NCBI GenBank assembly: GCA_947642445.1
Contig: CANRSF010000001.1
Span: 62,001-126,000, forward strand
Direction of reading: 5' to 3'
DNA length: 64,000 nucleotides
Source: an uncultured Collinsella sp.
GTDB lineage: Bacteria; Actinomycetota; Coriobacteriia; Coriobacteriales; Coriobacteriaceae
Shown here: positions 43,824 through 52,382 of the stretch, piece after piece
Numbering within the stretch: the first letter of the stretch is position 1
Layout: each line of letters starts with the position of its first letter
The notes under the pieces: generated by a model
Told to the model about the DNA's origin: nothing
What the model saw: the letters and a program-made list of their open reading frames with translations, nothing else
Database searches by the model: none
Made by a program: the position numbers and the translations under genes

Positions 43824-44742
43824 CACGCGCATCCATATCGACGAGGCGAGACTCGGGCGTGTCCAAAGGCAGGACCGCATCGCCACGGGCGTGCTGACGG
43901 CGATCGTCGCCATCGTCATGCTCATCGTCGTCTCCATGGTGGCCTACATCCTGTTCGAGGGCATCTCGACGCTGTTCCAGCCGGGCTTCCTCACGCAGCC
44001 TGCGCGCGCCAACGGAACCCAGGGCGGCGTGCTCTACCAGCTGTTCGACTCGTTCTACCTGCTGCTGATCACTCTAGTCATCTCGGTGCCCATCAGCCTG
44101 GGCGGAGCGGTCTTCCTGGTTGAGTACGCGCCGAACGGCCCTATCCGCGACATCGCCTCCACCGCTATCGAGACCTTGTCCTCGTTGCCTTCCATCGTCG
44201 TCGGCATGTTCGGCTTTCTGGTGTTCTCGGTGCAGCTGGGCTGGAAGTACTCCATCATCTCCGGCGCCGTCGCGCTCACCATGTTCAACATCCCCATCCT
44301 GGTGCGCGTGATTCAGCAGGCGCTCGAGGACGTGCCGCAGGCCCAGCGCGATGCGTGCCTGGCCATGGGCCTCACTCGCTGGGAGGCCACACTGCACATC
44401 CTGATTCCCGAGGCCATGCCCGCCATCGTGACCGGCATCGTGCTTTCGGCCGGCCGCGTGTTTGGCGAGGCCGCGGCGCTGCTCTTTACCTCGGGCATGA
44501 GCTCGCCGGTTCGTCTGAACTTCTTGAGCTTTAACCTGTCGAGCCCCACCTGCGCCTGGAACGTGTTCCGTCCCGGCGAGTCGCTGGCCGTGCACATCTA
44601 CAAGATCTATGGCGAGGGCAGCCCCGAGGCCCAGCAGATCGTCTGGGGCACCGCGGCACTGCTGATGATCTGCGTGCTGCTGTTTAACGTAATCGCCCGT
44701 ATCGTGGGCAAGCAACTGGCAAGGAAGATGACGGCCGAATGA
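43816..44742 (+). CDS. pstA: Phosphate ABC transporter permease
   Basis: A 308-residue permease with about six membrane helices and the coupling loop EDVPQAQRDACLAMGLTRWE. LSSLPSIVVGMFGFLVF near 122 is the usual PstA block. I use the GTG at 43816, overlapping pstC by 8 nt, because it follows a purine-rich site (GGGGGCGAAGG). The start of pstB overlaps its stop as ATGA. Confidence 0.92.
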   Translation: MASTRIHIDEARLGRVQRQDRIATGVLTAIVAIVMLIVVSMVAYILFEGISTLFQPGFLTQPARANGTQGGVLYQLFDSFYLLLITLVISVPISLGGAVFLVEYAPNGPIRDIASTAIETLSSLPSIVVGMFGFLVFSVQLGWKYSIISGAVALTMFNIPILVRVIQQALEDVPQAQRDACLAMGLTRWEATLHILIPEAMPAIVTGIVLSAGRVFGEAAALLFTSGMSSPVRLNFLSFNLSSPTCAWNVFRPGESLAVHIYKIYGEGSPEAQQIVWGTAALLMICVLLFNVIARIVGKQLARKMTAE

Positions 44743-45611
44743 GCGAGATGAATGCAACGCCCGCAACCGAGGCGGCCACGTCCGAGACCCAGGACTTTCT
44801 GTCGAGCGTGGGGGAGAGCGAGAGGCGCGTGCGCGTGAGCGGCAAGGCCGTGAGCGACGAGGTCGTGCTCTCCGCCAAGGACGTCAACGTGTACTATGGC
44901 GACCACCATGCGCTGCACAATACGTCGCTCGACTTCCACAAGGGTGAGATCACGGCGCTCATCGGGCCTTCGGGCTGCGGCAAGTCGACCTTCTTGCGTA
45001 GCCTCAACCTGATGAATCGCGAGATTCGCCGCTGTCGCGTGGAGGGCGAGATCAACTACCGCGGGCGCAACGTGAACACCAAGACCGAGAACACGTACGA
45101 GCTGCGTCGCTCCATCGGCATGGTGTTCCAGCAGCCCAACCCCTTCCGCAAGTCCATTCGCGACAACATCACCTTTGCGCCCAAGCGCCACGGCATCACC
45201 GACCGTGACGAGCTCGACCGCATGGTCGAGGAAAGTCTGCGCGGTGCCGCGCTGTGGGACGAGGTCAAAGACAAGCTCGACAAGAGCGCCTACGCGCTTT
45301 CGGGCGGTCAGCAGCAGCGTCTGTGCATTGCGCGCACGCTGGCGCTCAACCCCGACGTGATCCTGTTCGACGAGCCCTGCTCGGCGCTCGACCCCATCTC
45401 GACGTTGGCGATCGAGGACCTGATGTCGTCGATCGTTGCCGACCGTGCCATCGTCATCGTGACGCACAACATGGAGCAGGCGTCGCGCGTGTCCAACCGC
45501 ACGGCGTTCTTCTACATGGGCGATATGGTCGAGTACGACGAGACCGACGAGATTTTCCAACGGCCCAAGGATAAGCGGCTGAATGATTACCTCACCGGTA
45601 TGTTCTCCTAG
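44739..45611 (+). CDS. pstB: Phosphate ABC transporter ATP-binding protein
   Basis: A 290-residue ATPase. Walker A is GPSGCGKSTFL near residue 74, signature ALSGGQQQRL near 187, Walker B VILFDEPCSALDP near 206 and the switch His in VTHNMEQA near 241. An N-terminal extension of about 45 residues, acidic and unstructured, is longer than usual. It powers phosphate uptake with PstC and PstA. phoU does not follow. Confidence 0.95.
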   Translation: MSEMNATPATEAATSETQDFLSSVGESERRVRVSGKAVSDEVVLSAKDVNVYYGDHHALHNTSLDFHKGEITALIGPSGCGKSTFLRSLNLMNREIRRCRVEGEINYRGRNVNTKTENTYELRRSIGMVFQQPNPFRKSIRDNITFAPKRHGITDRDELDRMVEESLRGAALWDEVKDKLDKSAYALSGGQQQRLCIARTLALNPDVILFDEPCSALDPISTLAIEDLMSSIVADRAIVIVTHNMEQASRVSNRTAFFYMGDMVEYDETDEIFQRPKDKRLNDYLTGMFS

Positions 45612-45666
45612 TCCGGGACATGCTTGAGGCCCGCGGCGGCCACGGTTGTCGCGGGACTGATTGGAG

Positions 45667-45704
45667 AGGCGGGTCATCTCTTTTGCGAGATGGCCCGCCT
45701 TTTT
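45667..45704 (+). terminator. Terminator of the pst operon
   Basis: AGGCGGGTCATCTC / GAGATGGCCCGCCT with a TTTTGC loop, then TTTTT. Confidence 0.8.
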
Positions 45705-45721
45705 GCTCTGCGACCGAAACG

Positions 45722-45756
45722 ACCACCACAAAGGGGACAGGCACCTTCGTGGTGGT
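45722..45756. repeat. ACCACCACAAAGG palindrome, copy 1
   Basis: Arms ACCACCACAAAGG / CCTTCGTGGTGGT around GGACAGGCA. A related palindrome at 58311-58339 has the same arms with the GGACAGG centre reversed. Confidence 0.55.
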
Positions 45757-45816
45757 TTGGGGCGGGGCTCGCTGCTATCATGGACAACGTTGAATTTCTA
45801 CGAAGGAGCAGGGCAT

Positions 45817-47676
45817 ATGGCGATTCTTTTGGGATGCGATTCCGTCAGCCTAGAGTTTCCCACCAAGCATATTTTTAATAGCGTAACGCTCGGCGTGGGC
45901 GAGGGCGACCGTATTGGTATTGTCGGCAAAAACGGCGACGGCAAGTCGACGCTGCTGAGTGTACTCGCCGGCACGCTGGAGCCCGACGACGGCCGCGTGA
46001 CGCATCGCCGCGGCACCACGATCGGCCTGCTCGGCCAAAAGGACAACCTGGTCGATACCGACACCGTGCATCATGCTGTCGTCGGTGACACGCCTGAGTA
46101 CGAGTGGGCCTCGAGCCCGCGTACACGTCAGATCCTCGCTGGCCTTATTAGCGATGTGCCCTGGGAGGGCATGGTGGGCGAGCTTTCGGGCGGCCAGCGC
46201 CGTCGTGTGGACCTCGCGCGCCTGCTGATCGGTGACTACGACGTGCTCATGCTCGATGAGCCCACCAACCACCTGGACATGCGCACCATCAACTGGCTTG
46301 CACGCCATCTTAAGGCCCGCTGGCAGCGCGGTCAGGGCGCGATGCTCGTGGTCACGCACGACCGCTGGTTCTTGGACGAGGTCTGCACCAGCATGTGGGA
46401 GGTCCACGACGGCCAGGTCGATCCCTTCGAGGGCGGTTACTCCGCATATATCCTTCAACGCGTAGAGCGCGACCGCATGGCCGCCGTCACCGAGGAGCGC
46501 CGTCGCAACATGGCGCGCAAGGAGCTCGCGTGGCTGAGCCGCGGCGCCCAGGCTCGTTCCACCAAGCCCAAGTTTCGCGTTGAGGCTGCTCGCGAGCTGA
46601 TCGCCGACGTGCCGCCCGTACGTGACGAGCTGGAGCTCAAGCGCCTGGCCGTGAGCCGCCTGGGCAAGCAGGTTATCGATGTGGTCGACGTGGACGCCGG
46701 CTATGCGGATGCCGATGGCACGTCCAAACAGGTGCTCACCGATGTGACCTGGCTCATTGGTGCGGGCGATCGCTATGGTCTTTTGGGCGAGAACGGCGCC
46801 GGCAAGTCCACGTTGCTCGACGTGATTCAGGGCAAGATCGCGCCCCTGCGCGGTCGCGTGAAGATTGGCCAGACGGTGCGCTTTGGCGTGCTGTCGCAGC
46901 AGCTCGAGGAACTCGAGCCCTACATGGGCGACACGATTCGCGAGGTGCTCAGCAACTATAAGAAGTACTACGTCATAGACGGCAAGGAGACTTCGCCCGA
47001 GAAGCTTTGCGAGCGTCTGGGCTTTTCGACGCAGCAGCTCTGGAGCCGCATCGGCGATCTTTCGGGCGGCCAGCGCCGCCGCCTGTCGCTGTTGCTGACG
47101 ATCCTGGACGAACCCAACGTGCTCATCTTGGACGAGCCCGGCAACGACCTGGATACCGATATGCTGGCGATTGTCGAGGACCTGCTCGACGGCTGGCCCG
47201 GCACGCTGATTCTGGTGACGCACGACCGCTTTTTGATGGAGCGCGTGACTGACCAGCAGTGGGCGCTGCTCGATGGCCATCTGACGCATATGCCTGGCGG
47301 CGTCGACCAGTACCTGCGCCTGTGCAACGCCACCGCCGAGGGCGAGCCCGTGGGTGCACCGAGCGCCAAGACCGGCACGTTTGACACCGGTGCCGCGGCG
47401 GCTGCGGCCGAAAAGCCCAAGTCGAGCGGCCAGCCCAATGGCCTTTCCAACGCCGAACGCCAGAAGCTTCGCCGCGAGGTGAGCTCGCTCGAGCGCAAAA
47501 TGGAGACGCAGCGCGCCCGCGTGGAGGAGGCCGAGGCCGCGATGGCTCAGGTCGACCCCACCAACTACACGGCGCTGGGCGAGCAGCAGGCAAAGATCGA
47601 CGAGGCCCACGCCGCCATGGACGAGTTGGAGATGGCGTGGCTCGAGGCGAGCGAGAGGCTCGAGGGCGAGGAGTAG
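45817..47676 (+). CDS. ABC-F family ATPase (Uup-like)
   Basis: A 619-residue soluble protein with two ABC domains and no membrane part. Walker A motifs are VGKNGDGKSTLL near 38 and LGENGAGKSTLLD near 322; signatures ELSGGQRRRVDLAR and DLSGGQRRRLSLLL; Walker B VLMLDEPTNHLDM and VLILDEPGNDLDT. The linker contains the usual YEYxLQR-like SAYILQRVERDRMAA. The C-terminus is a Glu/Arg-rich coiled coil (RREVSSLERKMETQ), as in Uup. ABC-F proteins act on the ribosome rather than in transport. I start at ATG 45817, 8 nt after AAGGAG. Confidence 0.9.
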   Translation: MAILLGCDSVSLEFPTKHIFNSVTLGVGEGDRIGIVGKNGDGKSTLLSVLAGTLEPDDGRVTHRRGTTIGLLGQKDNLVDTDTVHHAVVGDTPEYEWASSPRTRQILAGLISDVPWEGMVGELSGGQRRRVDLARLLIGDYDVLMLDEPTNHLDMRTINWLARHLKARWQRGQGAMLVVTHDRWFLDEVCTSMWEVHDGQVDPFEGGYSAYILQRVERDRMAAVTEERRRNMARKELAWLSRGAQARSTKPKFRVEAARELIADVPPVRDELELKRLAVSRLGKQVIDVVDVDAGYADADGTSKQVLTDVTWLIGAGDRYGLLGENGAGKSTLLDVIQGKIAPLRGRVKIGQTVRFGVLSQQLEELEPYMGDTIREVLSNYKKYYVIDGKETSPEKLCERLGFSTQQLWSRIGDLSGGQRRRLSLLLTILDEPNVLILDEPGNDLDTDMLAIVEDLLDGWPGTLILVTHDRFLMERVTDQQWALLDGHLTHMPGGVDQYLRLCNATAEGEPVGAPSAKTGTFDTGAAAAAAEKPKSSGQPNGLSNAERQKLRREVSSLERKMETQRARVEEAEAAMAQVDPTNYTALGEQQAKIDEAHAAMDELEMAWLEASERLEGEE

Positions 47677-47682
47677 GCGAGG

Positions 47683-48453
47683 ATGATCAAGGCCGCGTTT
47701 TTCGATATCGACGGTACGCTGCTGAGCTTTAAGACCCATCGGATTCCGGCGTCGGCGCAGCAGGTGCTCGACAGCTTTCGCGAGCAGGGGATCGCGTGCG
47801 TGATCGCCACGGGTCGCCCGACCTATCAGATGCCCGATTGGCTATTCGATCTTGGTTGGGATGCGTACATTACGCTTTCGGGCCAGCACTGCTTTGATGC
47901 CGAGGGGGTTTACCGCAGCTGCCCGATCGATCCGGACGACGTCGCGGTGATCGTGGACCAGGTGGCCGAGGGGCGCTACGACTCGCTGTGCATGCAGGGC
48001 GAGAACTCGTTTGTGAACCGCCTGTCCGAGCGCGTGGTGACGGCCGGTAGCAACGCGGGAATCGTCTACCACGAGGAACCGTTTGAGCACGCTTTTGACG
48101 CGCCGGTTTACCAGTTCTGCGCCTTTGTGGACCCGGCCGACGAGCATATCGTGACCGATGCGGTGTCGCATTCGCTCACTACGCGCTGGTGCGATCTGTT
48201 CTGCGACATTATTCCGGCAAACGGCGGCAAGGACCTGGGTGTGGCGGCGACGCTGGAGCGCCTGGGCATCGACGCGAGCGAGGCGATTGCCTTTGGCGAC
48301 GGCGAGAACGACCTGTCGATGTTTGCCGCCGTGGGCACGAGCGTGGCCATGGGCAACGCGCAGGATACCGTGAAGGCCGCGGCGACCTACGTGACGACCG
48401 CCGTGGACGACGACGGCATCTACAACGCCGCCAAACACTTTGGCCTGCTGTAG
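47683..48453 (+). CDS. Cof-type HAD-IIB hydrolase
   Basis: A 256-residue HAD phosphatase with a Cof-type cap. Motif I AAFFDIDGTLLSFKT at residues 4-18, motif II VIATGRPTYQ near 44, the lysine in NGGKDLGVAATL near 185 and motif IV AFGDGENDLSMF near 205. It likely acts on sugar phosphates or a flavin precursor. It starts 6 nt after the ABC-F gene and is probably co-transcribed with it. Confidence 0.88.
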   Translation: MIKAAFFDIDGTLLSFKTHRIPASAQQVLDSFREQGIACVIATGRPTYQMPDWLFDLGWDAYITLSGQHCFDAEGVYRSCPIDPDDVAVIVDQVAEGRYDSLCMQGENSFVNRLSERVVTAGSNAGIVYHEEPFEHAFDAPVYQFCAFVDPADEHIVTDAVSHSLTTRWCDLFCDIIPANGGKDLGVAATLERLGIDASEAIAFGDGENDLSMFAAVGTSVAMGNAQDTVKAAATYVTTAVDDDGIYNAAKHFGLL

Positions 48454-48496
48454 CTGCGGATTCGGCATCTGGGGACGTTCCTTTTCTGCCGGCAGC

Positions 48497-48535
48497 TGGG
48501 GACACTCCTTGCGGGGCGTCCCCATTTTGTTTTCG
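48497..48535 (+). terminator. Terminator after the Cof-type HAD gene
   Basis: TGGGGACACTCC / GGGGCGTCCCCA hairpin followed by TTTTGTTTT; it again carries the GGGGAC family sequence. Confidence 0.65.
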
Positions 48536-48562
48536 TCCCGCATGTTTTGTGAAACACGGCTA

Positions 48563-48608
48563 ACTTTTAGGCAAAGTAGTAAGACATGGGCAACTTTTGC
48601 GGTAAAGT
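48563..48608. promoter_or_regulatory. Two palindromic boxes upstream of the DtxR-like gene
   Basis: ACTTTTAGGCAAAGT (48563-48577) and ACTTTTGCGGTAAAGT (48593-48608), both ACTTT-5 or 6 nt-AAAGT, spaced 30 bp. They lie 55-100 nt before the regulator and are the obvious candidates for its own operator. Confidence 0.45.
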
Positions 48609-48662
48609 AAATCAAGCAAAAGTATCCAAAGGCTAACTAGAAGCCATCGCGAAAGGCGGCCC

Positions 48663-49040
48663 ATGGCCCTACGTGAATCCGGAGAAGACTATCTCGAATC
48701 GATCTACGTTCTGTCGGAACGTCAGGGCACCGTGCGCTCGATCGACGTTGCCGAATACTTGGGCGTAACCAAAGCAAGCGTCTCTAAAGCCATGGCGGCC
48801 TTGGAGAGCACCGGCTACGTGGAGATGGGCAAACGCGACGTGCATCTGACGGAACGCGGTCTTGAGGTTGCCCGTCAAATGTGGGAGCGCCACTGCTTTT
48901 TTGTAGGGCTGCTAGAGGATGCAGGCGTAACGCCCAAGGTCGCGTCGCAAGAGGGCTGCCACATGGAGCACTGCCTGAGCGAGGAGAGCTTCGAGAAGCT
49001 GAGGGCGATGCTGGGACGGGACAACGACCGGGACCAGTAG
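48663..49040 (+). CDS. DtxR/MntR-like metal-dependent transcription regulator
   Basis: A 125-residue regulator. The N-terminal winged helix has EDYLESIYVLSERQGTVRSI and the recognition helix LGVTKASVSKAMAALES; the C-terminal helices carry the metal-site block CHMEHCLSEESFEKL. There is no SH3 domain, so it resembles the short MntR type. It should sense Mn or Fe and repress transport genes; the target may be its own promoter or genes outside the window. AAAGGCGG precedes the ATG. Confidence 0.85.
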   Translation: MALRESGEDYLESIYVLSERQGTVRSIDVAEYLGVTKASVSKAMAALESTGYVEMGKRDVHLTERGLEVARQMWERHCFFVGLLEDAGVTPKVASQEGCHMEHCLSEESFEKLRAMLGRDNDRDQ

Positions 49041-49118
49041 CCCCGCCAACCAAGTCCAACTCAGACAAGGAACCCCGCCAGCAAGCGATGCCCAAGAACC
49101 GCCAGCAACGTTACCGCA

Positions 49119-49247
49119 GGCCGGGACCGGGCTTGGTTTTGAAAACACTCCGCAGACCAGAAGCGCCCCCGTTCGTAGCTCCGAAGGAGCAGAACGGGGG
49201 CGCTTCATTGGTCGAGGACGTTTTCAAAACCAAGCCCGGTCCCGGCC
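49119..49247. repeat. Long palindrome, 129 bp, with 28-bp perfect outer arms
   Basis: Outer arms 49119-49146 and 49220-49247 (starting GGCCGGGACCGGGCTTGG) are perfect inverted copies. Inner arms GAAGCGCCCCCGTTC (49160-49174) and its complement (49192-49206) continue the stem, ending in GCTCC-GAA-GGAGC. It lies between the convergent ends of the DtxR-like gene and the P-type ATPase. No T-run follows on either side. Confidence 0.75.
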
Positions 49248-49263
49248 GGAGGGACCACAGGCG

Positions 49264-51216
49264 CTACAGGTTCTTGACACCCATCGCGCGCATGGCGTTC
49301 AGGATGGCGATGATCGCCACGCCTACGTCGCCAAAGACGGCAAGCCACATATTGGCGATACCCAGCGCTGCCAGCACAAGGATCAGCAGCTTAATGCCCA
49401 GCGCAAAGATTATGTTCTGCCAAACAATCGACATGGTCTTGCGCGCCACGCGGATCGCGCGGGAGATGTTGGACGGCTTGTCGTCCATCAGCACGACGTC
49501 TGCCGCCTCGATTGCGGCGTCGGAACCCATGGCACCCATGGCAATGCCAACGTCTGCGCGGGTGAGCACGGGTGCGTCGTTGATACCGTCGCCGACAAAG
49601 GCGAGCTTTCCCTTGCCGCTTTCGGCCGCGAGCAGCGCTTCAACACGTTCGACCTTGTCGCCCGGCAGGAGCTGCGCGTGGAACTCGTCGAGACCGAGTT
49701 GCTTGGCTACAGACGCCGCAACCTCCTCGCGGTCGCCCGTGAGCATGACGGTGCGGTTGATACCGGCGGCGTGCAGGTCGCGGACAGTCTGCCCGGCATC
49801 GGCCTTAACGGTGTCTGCAATCACGATGTGACCGGCGTACACGCCGTCAACGAGCACATGCAGAATCGTTCCGGCGACCTCGCAATTGGGCGCTTTTGCT
49901 CCGGCCGCGGCGAGCATCTTTGCATTGCCAACGGCGACGTGCTTACCGTCGATGGTTGCCGTCACGCCGTGGCCCGCGTCGTTGGCGGAGTCGCTAACGC
50001 GCTTGGGGTCGAGTTCGCCCTGGAAGGCGGCGCGCACCGACTGCGCGATGGGATGGTCGGAGAACGACTCCGCAAGGGCCGCGACTTCGAGCAGCGACTG
50101 CTCGGTATAGCCAGCCTCGGGGTGCACCGCGACCACCGAGAACGTGCCGTTGGTGAGGGTGCCCGTCTTGTCAAAGACGACGGTGTCCACATCGGCGAGC
50201 GTCTCGAGGTAGTTGGAACCCTTGATGAGAACGCCCAGCTTGGACGCGCCGCCGATGCCGCCAAAGAAACTCAACGGTACGCTGATCACGAGGGCGCACG
50301 GGCAGCTGACGACCAGGAAGGTCAGGCCGCGCAGGATCCAATCGGACCAAGCGCCAGTCACCAGGCCGCCGCCAAGCGCGAGCACCGCGGCAGCGCCAGT
50401 GACGGCGGGGGTGTAGACGCGGGCAAAGCGCGTGATGAAGTTCTCGGTGCGCGCCTTCTTTTCGCTGGCATTCTCCACGAGCTCCAGAACACGCGCGACG
50501 GTTGACTCGCCAAAGGGCTTGGTGGTGCGCACGTGGATGAGGCCCGTCATGTTGATGCAACCGCTGATGATATCGTCGCCGGTCTTGGCCGGGCGGGGGA
50601 CCGACTCGCCCGTGAGTGCGGCGGTGTCGAGCTGGGTTTCGCCCTCGACGATGACGCCGTCGATAGGCACGCGCTCGCCGGGCTTGACCACGATCACGGT
50701 GCCGACGGCGATGTCATCGGGAAAGACCTGTTCGAGTGTGCCGTCGGCTTGCTCGACGTTAGCGTAGTCGGGCGCGATGTCCATCATGGCACTGATCGAC
50801 TTGCGGCTCTTGCCCACGGCGTATGCCTGGAACAACTCGCCGACCTGGTAGAACAGCATGACAGCGGCGCCTTCGGCCATGTGCGGGTCGGTGTCGGGGA
50901 AGAGCACCATGGCAAACGCGCCGATGGTCGCGACGGCCATGAGGAAGCTCTCGTCGAAGGCCTTGCCGCGGCGGATGTTATTGAATGCCTTTTGCAGTAC
51001 GTCGTAGCCGGCAATCAAAAACGGCACGAGGAACAGCACAAAGCTGGCGTAGATGTTGCCGGGCTCCCCAAATGCGATAGCGAGGGCGCCGAGCTCGTCG
51101 AGGGCATAAACAACGGCAAAAATGCCCAGTGCTACCAGGATGCGGTTGCGCTTGTGCTCAAGGGACTCTTTCTTCTTGCGCTTCTTCTTTTTCTTTTTGG
51201 AATCGGCGGCCGCCAT
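49264..51216 (-). CDS. zntA: P1B-type Zn/Cd-transporting ATPase
   Basis: A 650-residue heavy-metal P-type ATPase. The metal-site motif is VVSCPCALVISVPLSF near 313, phosphorylation site VFDKTGTLTNG near 352, the HP locus FSDHPIAQSV near 392 and the hinge VGDGINDAPVL near 568. Eight or so membrane helices are seen. The cytoplasmic N-terminus is only a lysine-rich run (SKKKKKKRKKK); the usual fused HMA domain is missing and is encoded separately at 51316-51534. Zn/Cd/Pb export is inferred from the CPC motif and the ArsR-type context. GGGAGG precedes the ATG. Confidence 0.9.
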   Translation of the reverse strand: MAAADSKKKKKKRKKKESLEHKRNRILVALGIFAVVYALDELGALAIAFGEPGNIYASFVLFLVPFLIAGYDVLQKAFNNIRRGKAFDESFLMAVATIGAFAMVLFPDTDPHMAEGAAVMLFYQVGELFQAYAVGKSRKSISAMMDIAPDYANVEQADGTLEQVFPDDIAVGTVIVVKPGERVPIDGVIVEGETQLDTAALTGESVPRPAKTGDDIISGCINMTGLIHVRTTKPFGESTVARVLELVENASEKKARTENFITRFARVYTPAVTGAAAVLALGGGLVTGAWSDWILRGLTFLVVSCPCALVISVPLSFFGGIGGASKLGVLIKGSNYLETLADVDTVVFDKTGTLTNGTFSVVAVHPEAGYTEQSLLEVAALAESFSDHPIAQSVRAAFQGELDPKRVSDSANDAGHGVTATIDGKHVAVGNAKMLAAAGAKAPNCEVAGTILHVLVDGVYAGHIVIADTVKADAGQTVRDLHAAGINRTVMLTGDREEVAASVAKQLGLDEFHAQLLPGDKVERVEALLAAESGKGKLAFVGDGINDAPVLTRADVGIAMGAMGSDAAIEAADVVLMDDKPSNISRAIRVARKTMSIVWQNIIFALGIKLLILVLAALGIANMWLAVFGDVGVAIIAILNAMRAMGVKNL

Positions 51217-51238
51217 GATTCAAACCTCCCATTTGAGT

Positions 51239-51258
51239 GTATGAACACTTGCTCATAT
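51239..51258. promoter_or_regulatory. ArsR-type operator before zntA
   Basis: GTATGAACACTTGCTCATAT, a palindrome matching the two sites before the arsR gene (51978-51997, 52013-52032). It suggests that zntA has its own regulated promoter inside the unit. Confidence 0.65.
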
Positions 51259-51315
51259 AATTTCGCGAGCAAAGGCCGCGGCAAGCGCGGCCTTACAGGT
51301 CAACGTATGCGCGGG

Positions 51316-51534
51316 TTAGAGAATGATCTCGCAGTCCGGCTCGGCATCGGCGGTGAACTCAACGACGCGGTCCAGGACCTCGTCGAACTCGGCGTCGTCG
51401 GCCTCGAGCGTCAGCTTCTGGGTCATAAAGTTGACCGAAACGGACTTGACGCCATCGAGCTTAGCCAGCTCGTCCTGAAGTTCACGCGCGCAGTTGGCGC
51501 AATCGATCTCGTCGAGCTTAAACTGCTTTTTCAT
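51316..51534 (-). CDS. Heavy-metal-associated (HMA) domain protein, metallochaperone
   Basis: A 72-residue single HMA domain with the metal motif IDCANCARELQ (Cys-x2-Cys at about residues 12 and 15). The C-terminus has extra acidic residues and a cysteine (AEPDCEIIL). It corresponds to the N-terminal domain missing from the adjacent ATPase, so it probably loads Zn or Cd on it as a free protein. AGGGAAAGGAA lies upstream of the ATG. Confidence 0.9.
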   Translation of the reverse strand: MKKQFKLDEIDCANCARELQDELAKLDGVKSVSVNFMTQKLTLEADDAEFDEVLDRVVEFTADAEPDCEIIL

Positions 51535-51597
51535 GGTGGGTTCCTTTCCCTGTGTTAGCGGTCTGGGTGCCGGCCGCGCTGATACCGTGGTTGATTG

Positions 51598-51963
51598 CTA
51601 TTCGCAGATATGGCTCATGCCCTGGTTGAGCATGGTGTAGACATGATCGTCGGCGAGCGAGTAGAGAATGTTGCGGCCGTCGCGGCGGAACTTGACCAGG
51701 TGCGACTGCTTAAGCGTGCGCAGCTGGTGCGACACCGCAGACTGCGAGGTCGCGGTCGCTTCGGCGATGTCAGCCACGCAGAGCTCGCGACCCATGAGGG
51801 CATAGAGAATCTTGATGCGTGTGGTGTCGCTGAAGACCTTGAACAGGTCGGCCAGGTCGTACAACAGCTCCTCGTCGGGAAGGTCCTCGGGCGAGCAGCT
51901 GGTGGGAATCACGGGCTCGGTGGCCTCGATGTCGGGTTTCGTTTCATCAACGCGGATGCTCAT
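51598..51963 (-). CDS. ArsR/SmtB family metal-sensing repressor
   Basis: A 121-residue winged-helix repressor. FKVFSDTTRIKILYAL near 42 and ELCVADIAEATATSQSAVSHQLRTL near 60-84 are the family core (the motif ELCVADIA is the CadC/SmtB metal region), with RNILYSLADDHVYTMLNQGM forming the dimer helix. N-terminal Cys 23 and C-terminal HICE could add metal ligands, as in CadC. First gene of the export unit; two operators lie just upstream. Confidence 0.92.
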   Translation of the reverse strand: MSIRVDETKPDIEATEPVIPTSCSPEDLPDEELLYDLADLFKVFSDTTRIKILYALMGRELCVADIAEATATSQSAVSHQLRTLKQSHLVKFRRDGRNILYSLADDHVYTMLNQGMSHICE

Positions 51964-51977
51964 TGCAATATCCTTTC

Positions 51978-52032
51978 ATATGAACATGCGCTCATATAAC
52001 TTACTTCCGATTATATGAGCACATGTTCATAT
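51978..52032. promoter_or_regulatory. Two ArsR-type operators before the repressor gene
   Basis: ATATGAACATGCGCTCATAT (51978-51997) and ATATGAGCACATGTTCATAT (52013-52032), each a 20-bp imperfect palindrome, 35 bp apart. They fit the ATATGAnCA...TGnTCATAT pattern bound by SmtB/CadC proteins. Confidence 0.75.
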
Positions 52033-52139
52033 GTCAATGACGTACAGGTAATTCGTCGCATAAAATGATGGGGAATAGTGGACGAGATTCCGGACTGAGC
52101 GGTTTTGATAGCCGATGCCGGGGTGGGTGCCCCCGCGCC

Positions 52140-52352
52140 GTGCAAAAATTGGAGTATTCTGCAACTATAGGGGGTCCGTTAATCTATTCCAGGCCAAATA
52201 AAGCCGCTCAAGAGTTATCCAAGGGCGGTAAACAGACAAGGTCTTCCTCAAATGTTGCCTAACGTTCCCGTTCGATAGCGTTTTTGTTTTTCATTTGGAT
52301 TAACTTGTGGGTGCTGGAGGGCCGACCCTGCTGAATACTCGCAATTTTGCAC
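52140..52352. repeat. Inverted-repeat element in a gene-free gap
   Basis: GTGCAAAAATTGGAGTATTC (52140-52159) is matched at 17 of 20 positions by the inverse of 52333-52352. The size (213 bp) and the TGCAAAAA...GAGTA core recall the two MITE-like elements, but the match is loose. The whole gap 52033-52382 has no convincing gene; one 65-codon frame lacks a ribosome site. Confidence 0.4.
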
Positions 52353-52382
52353 ATCGCTAGGGTACCCACCTTGTTAGCCGGT

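Noticed and set aside
41838..43937. 699-codon minus-strand frame across pstS-pstC
   Set aside because: Antisense to clear pst genes, with His/Asp/Gly-rich content typical of antisense frames in high-GC DNA.
49119..49247. Terminator of zntA or of the DtxR-like gene
   Set aside because: Strong stem but no T-run on either strand.
52065..52262. 65-codon plus-strand gene
   Set aside because: No ribosome site and no hydrophobic or helical pattern; it crosses the inverted-repeat element.
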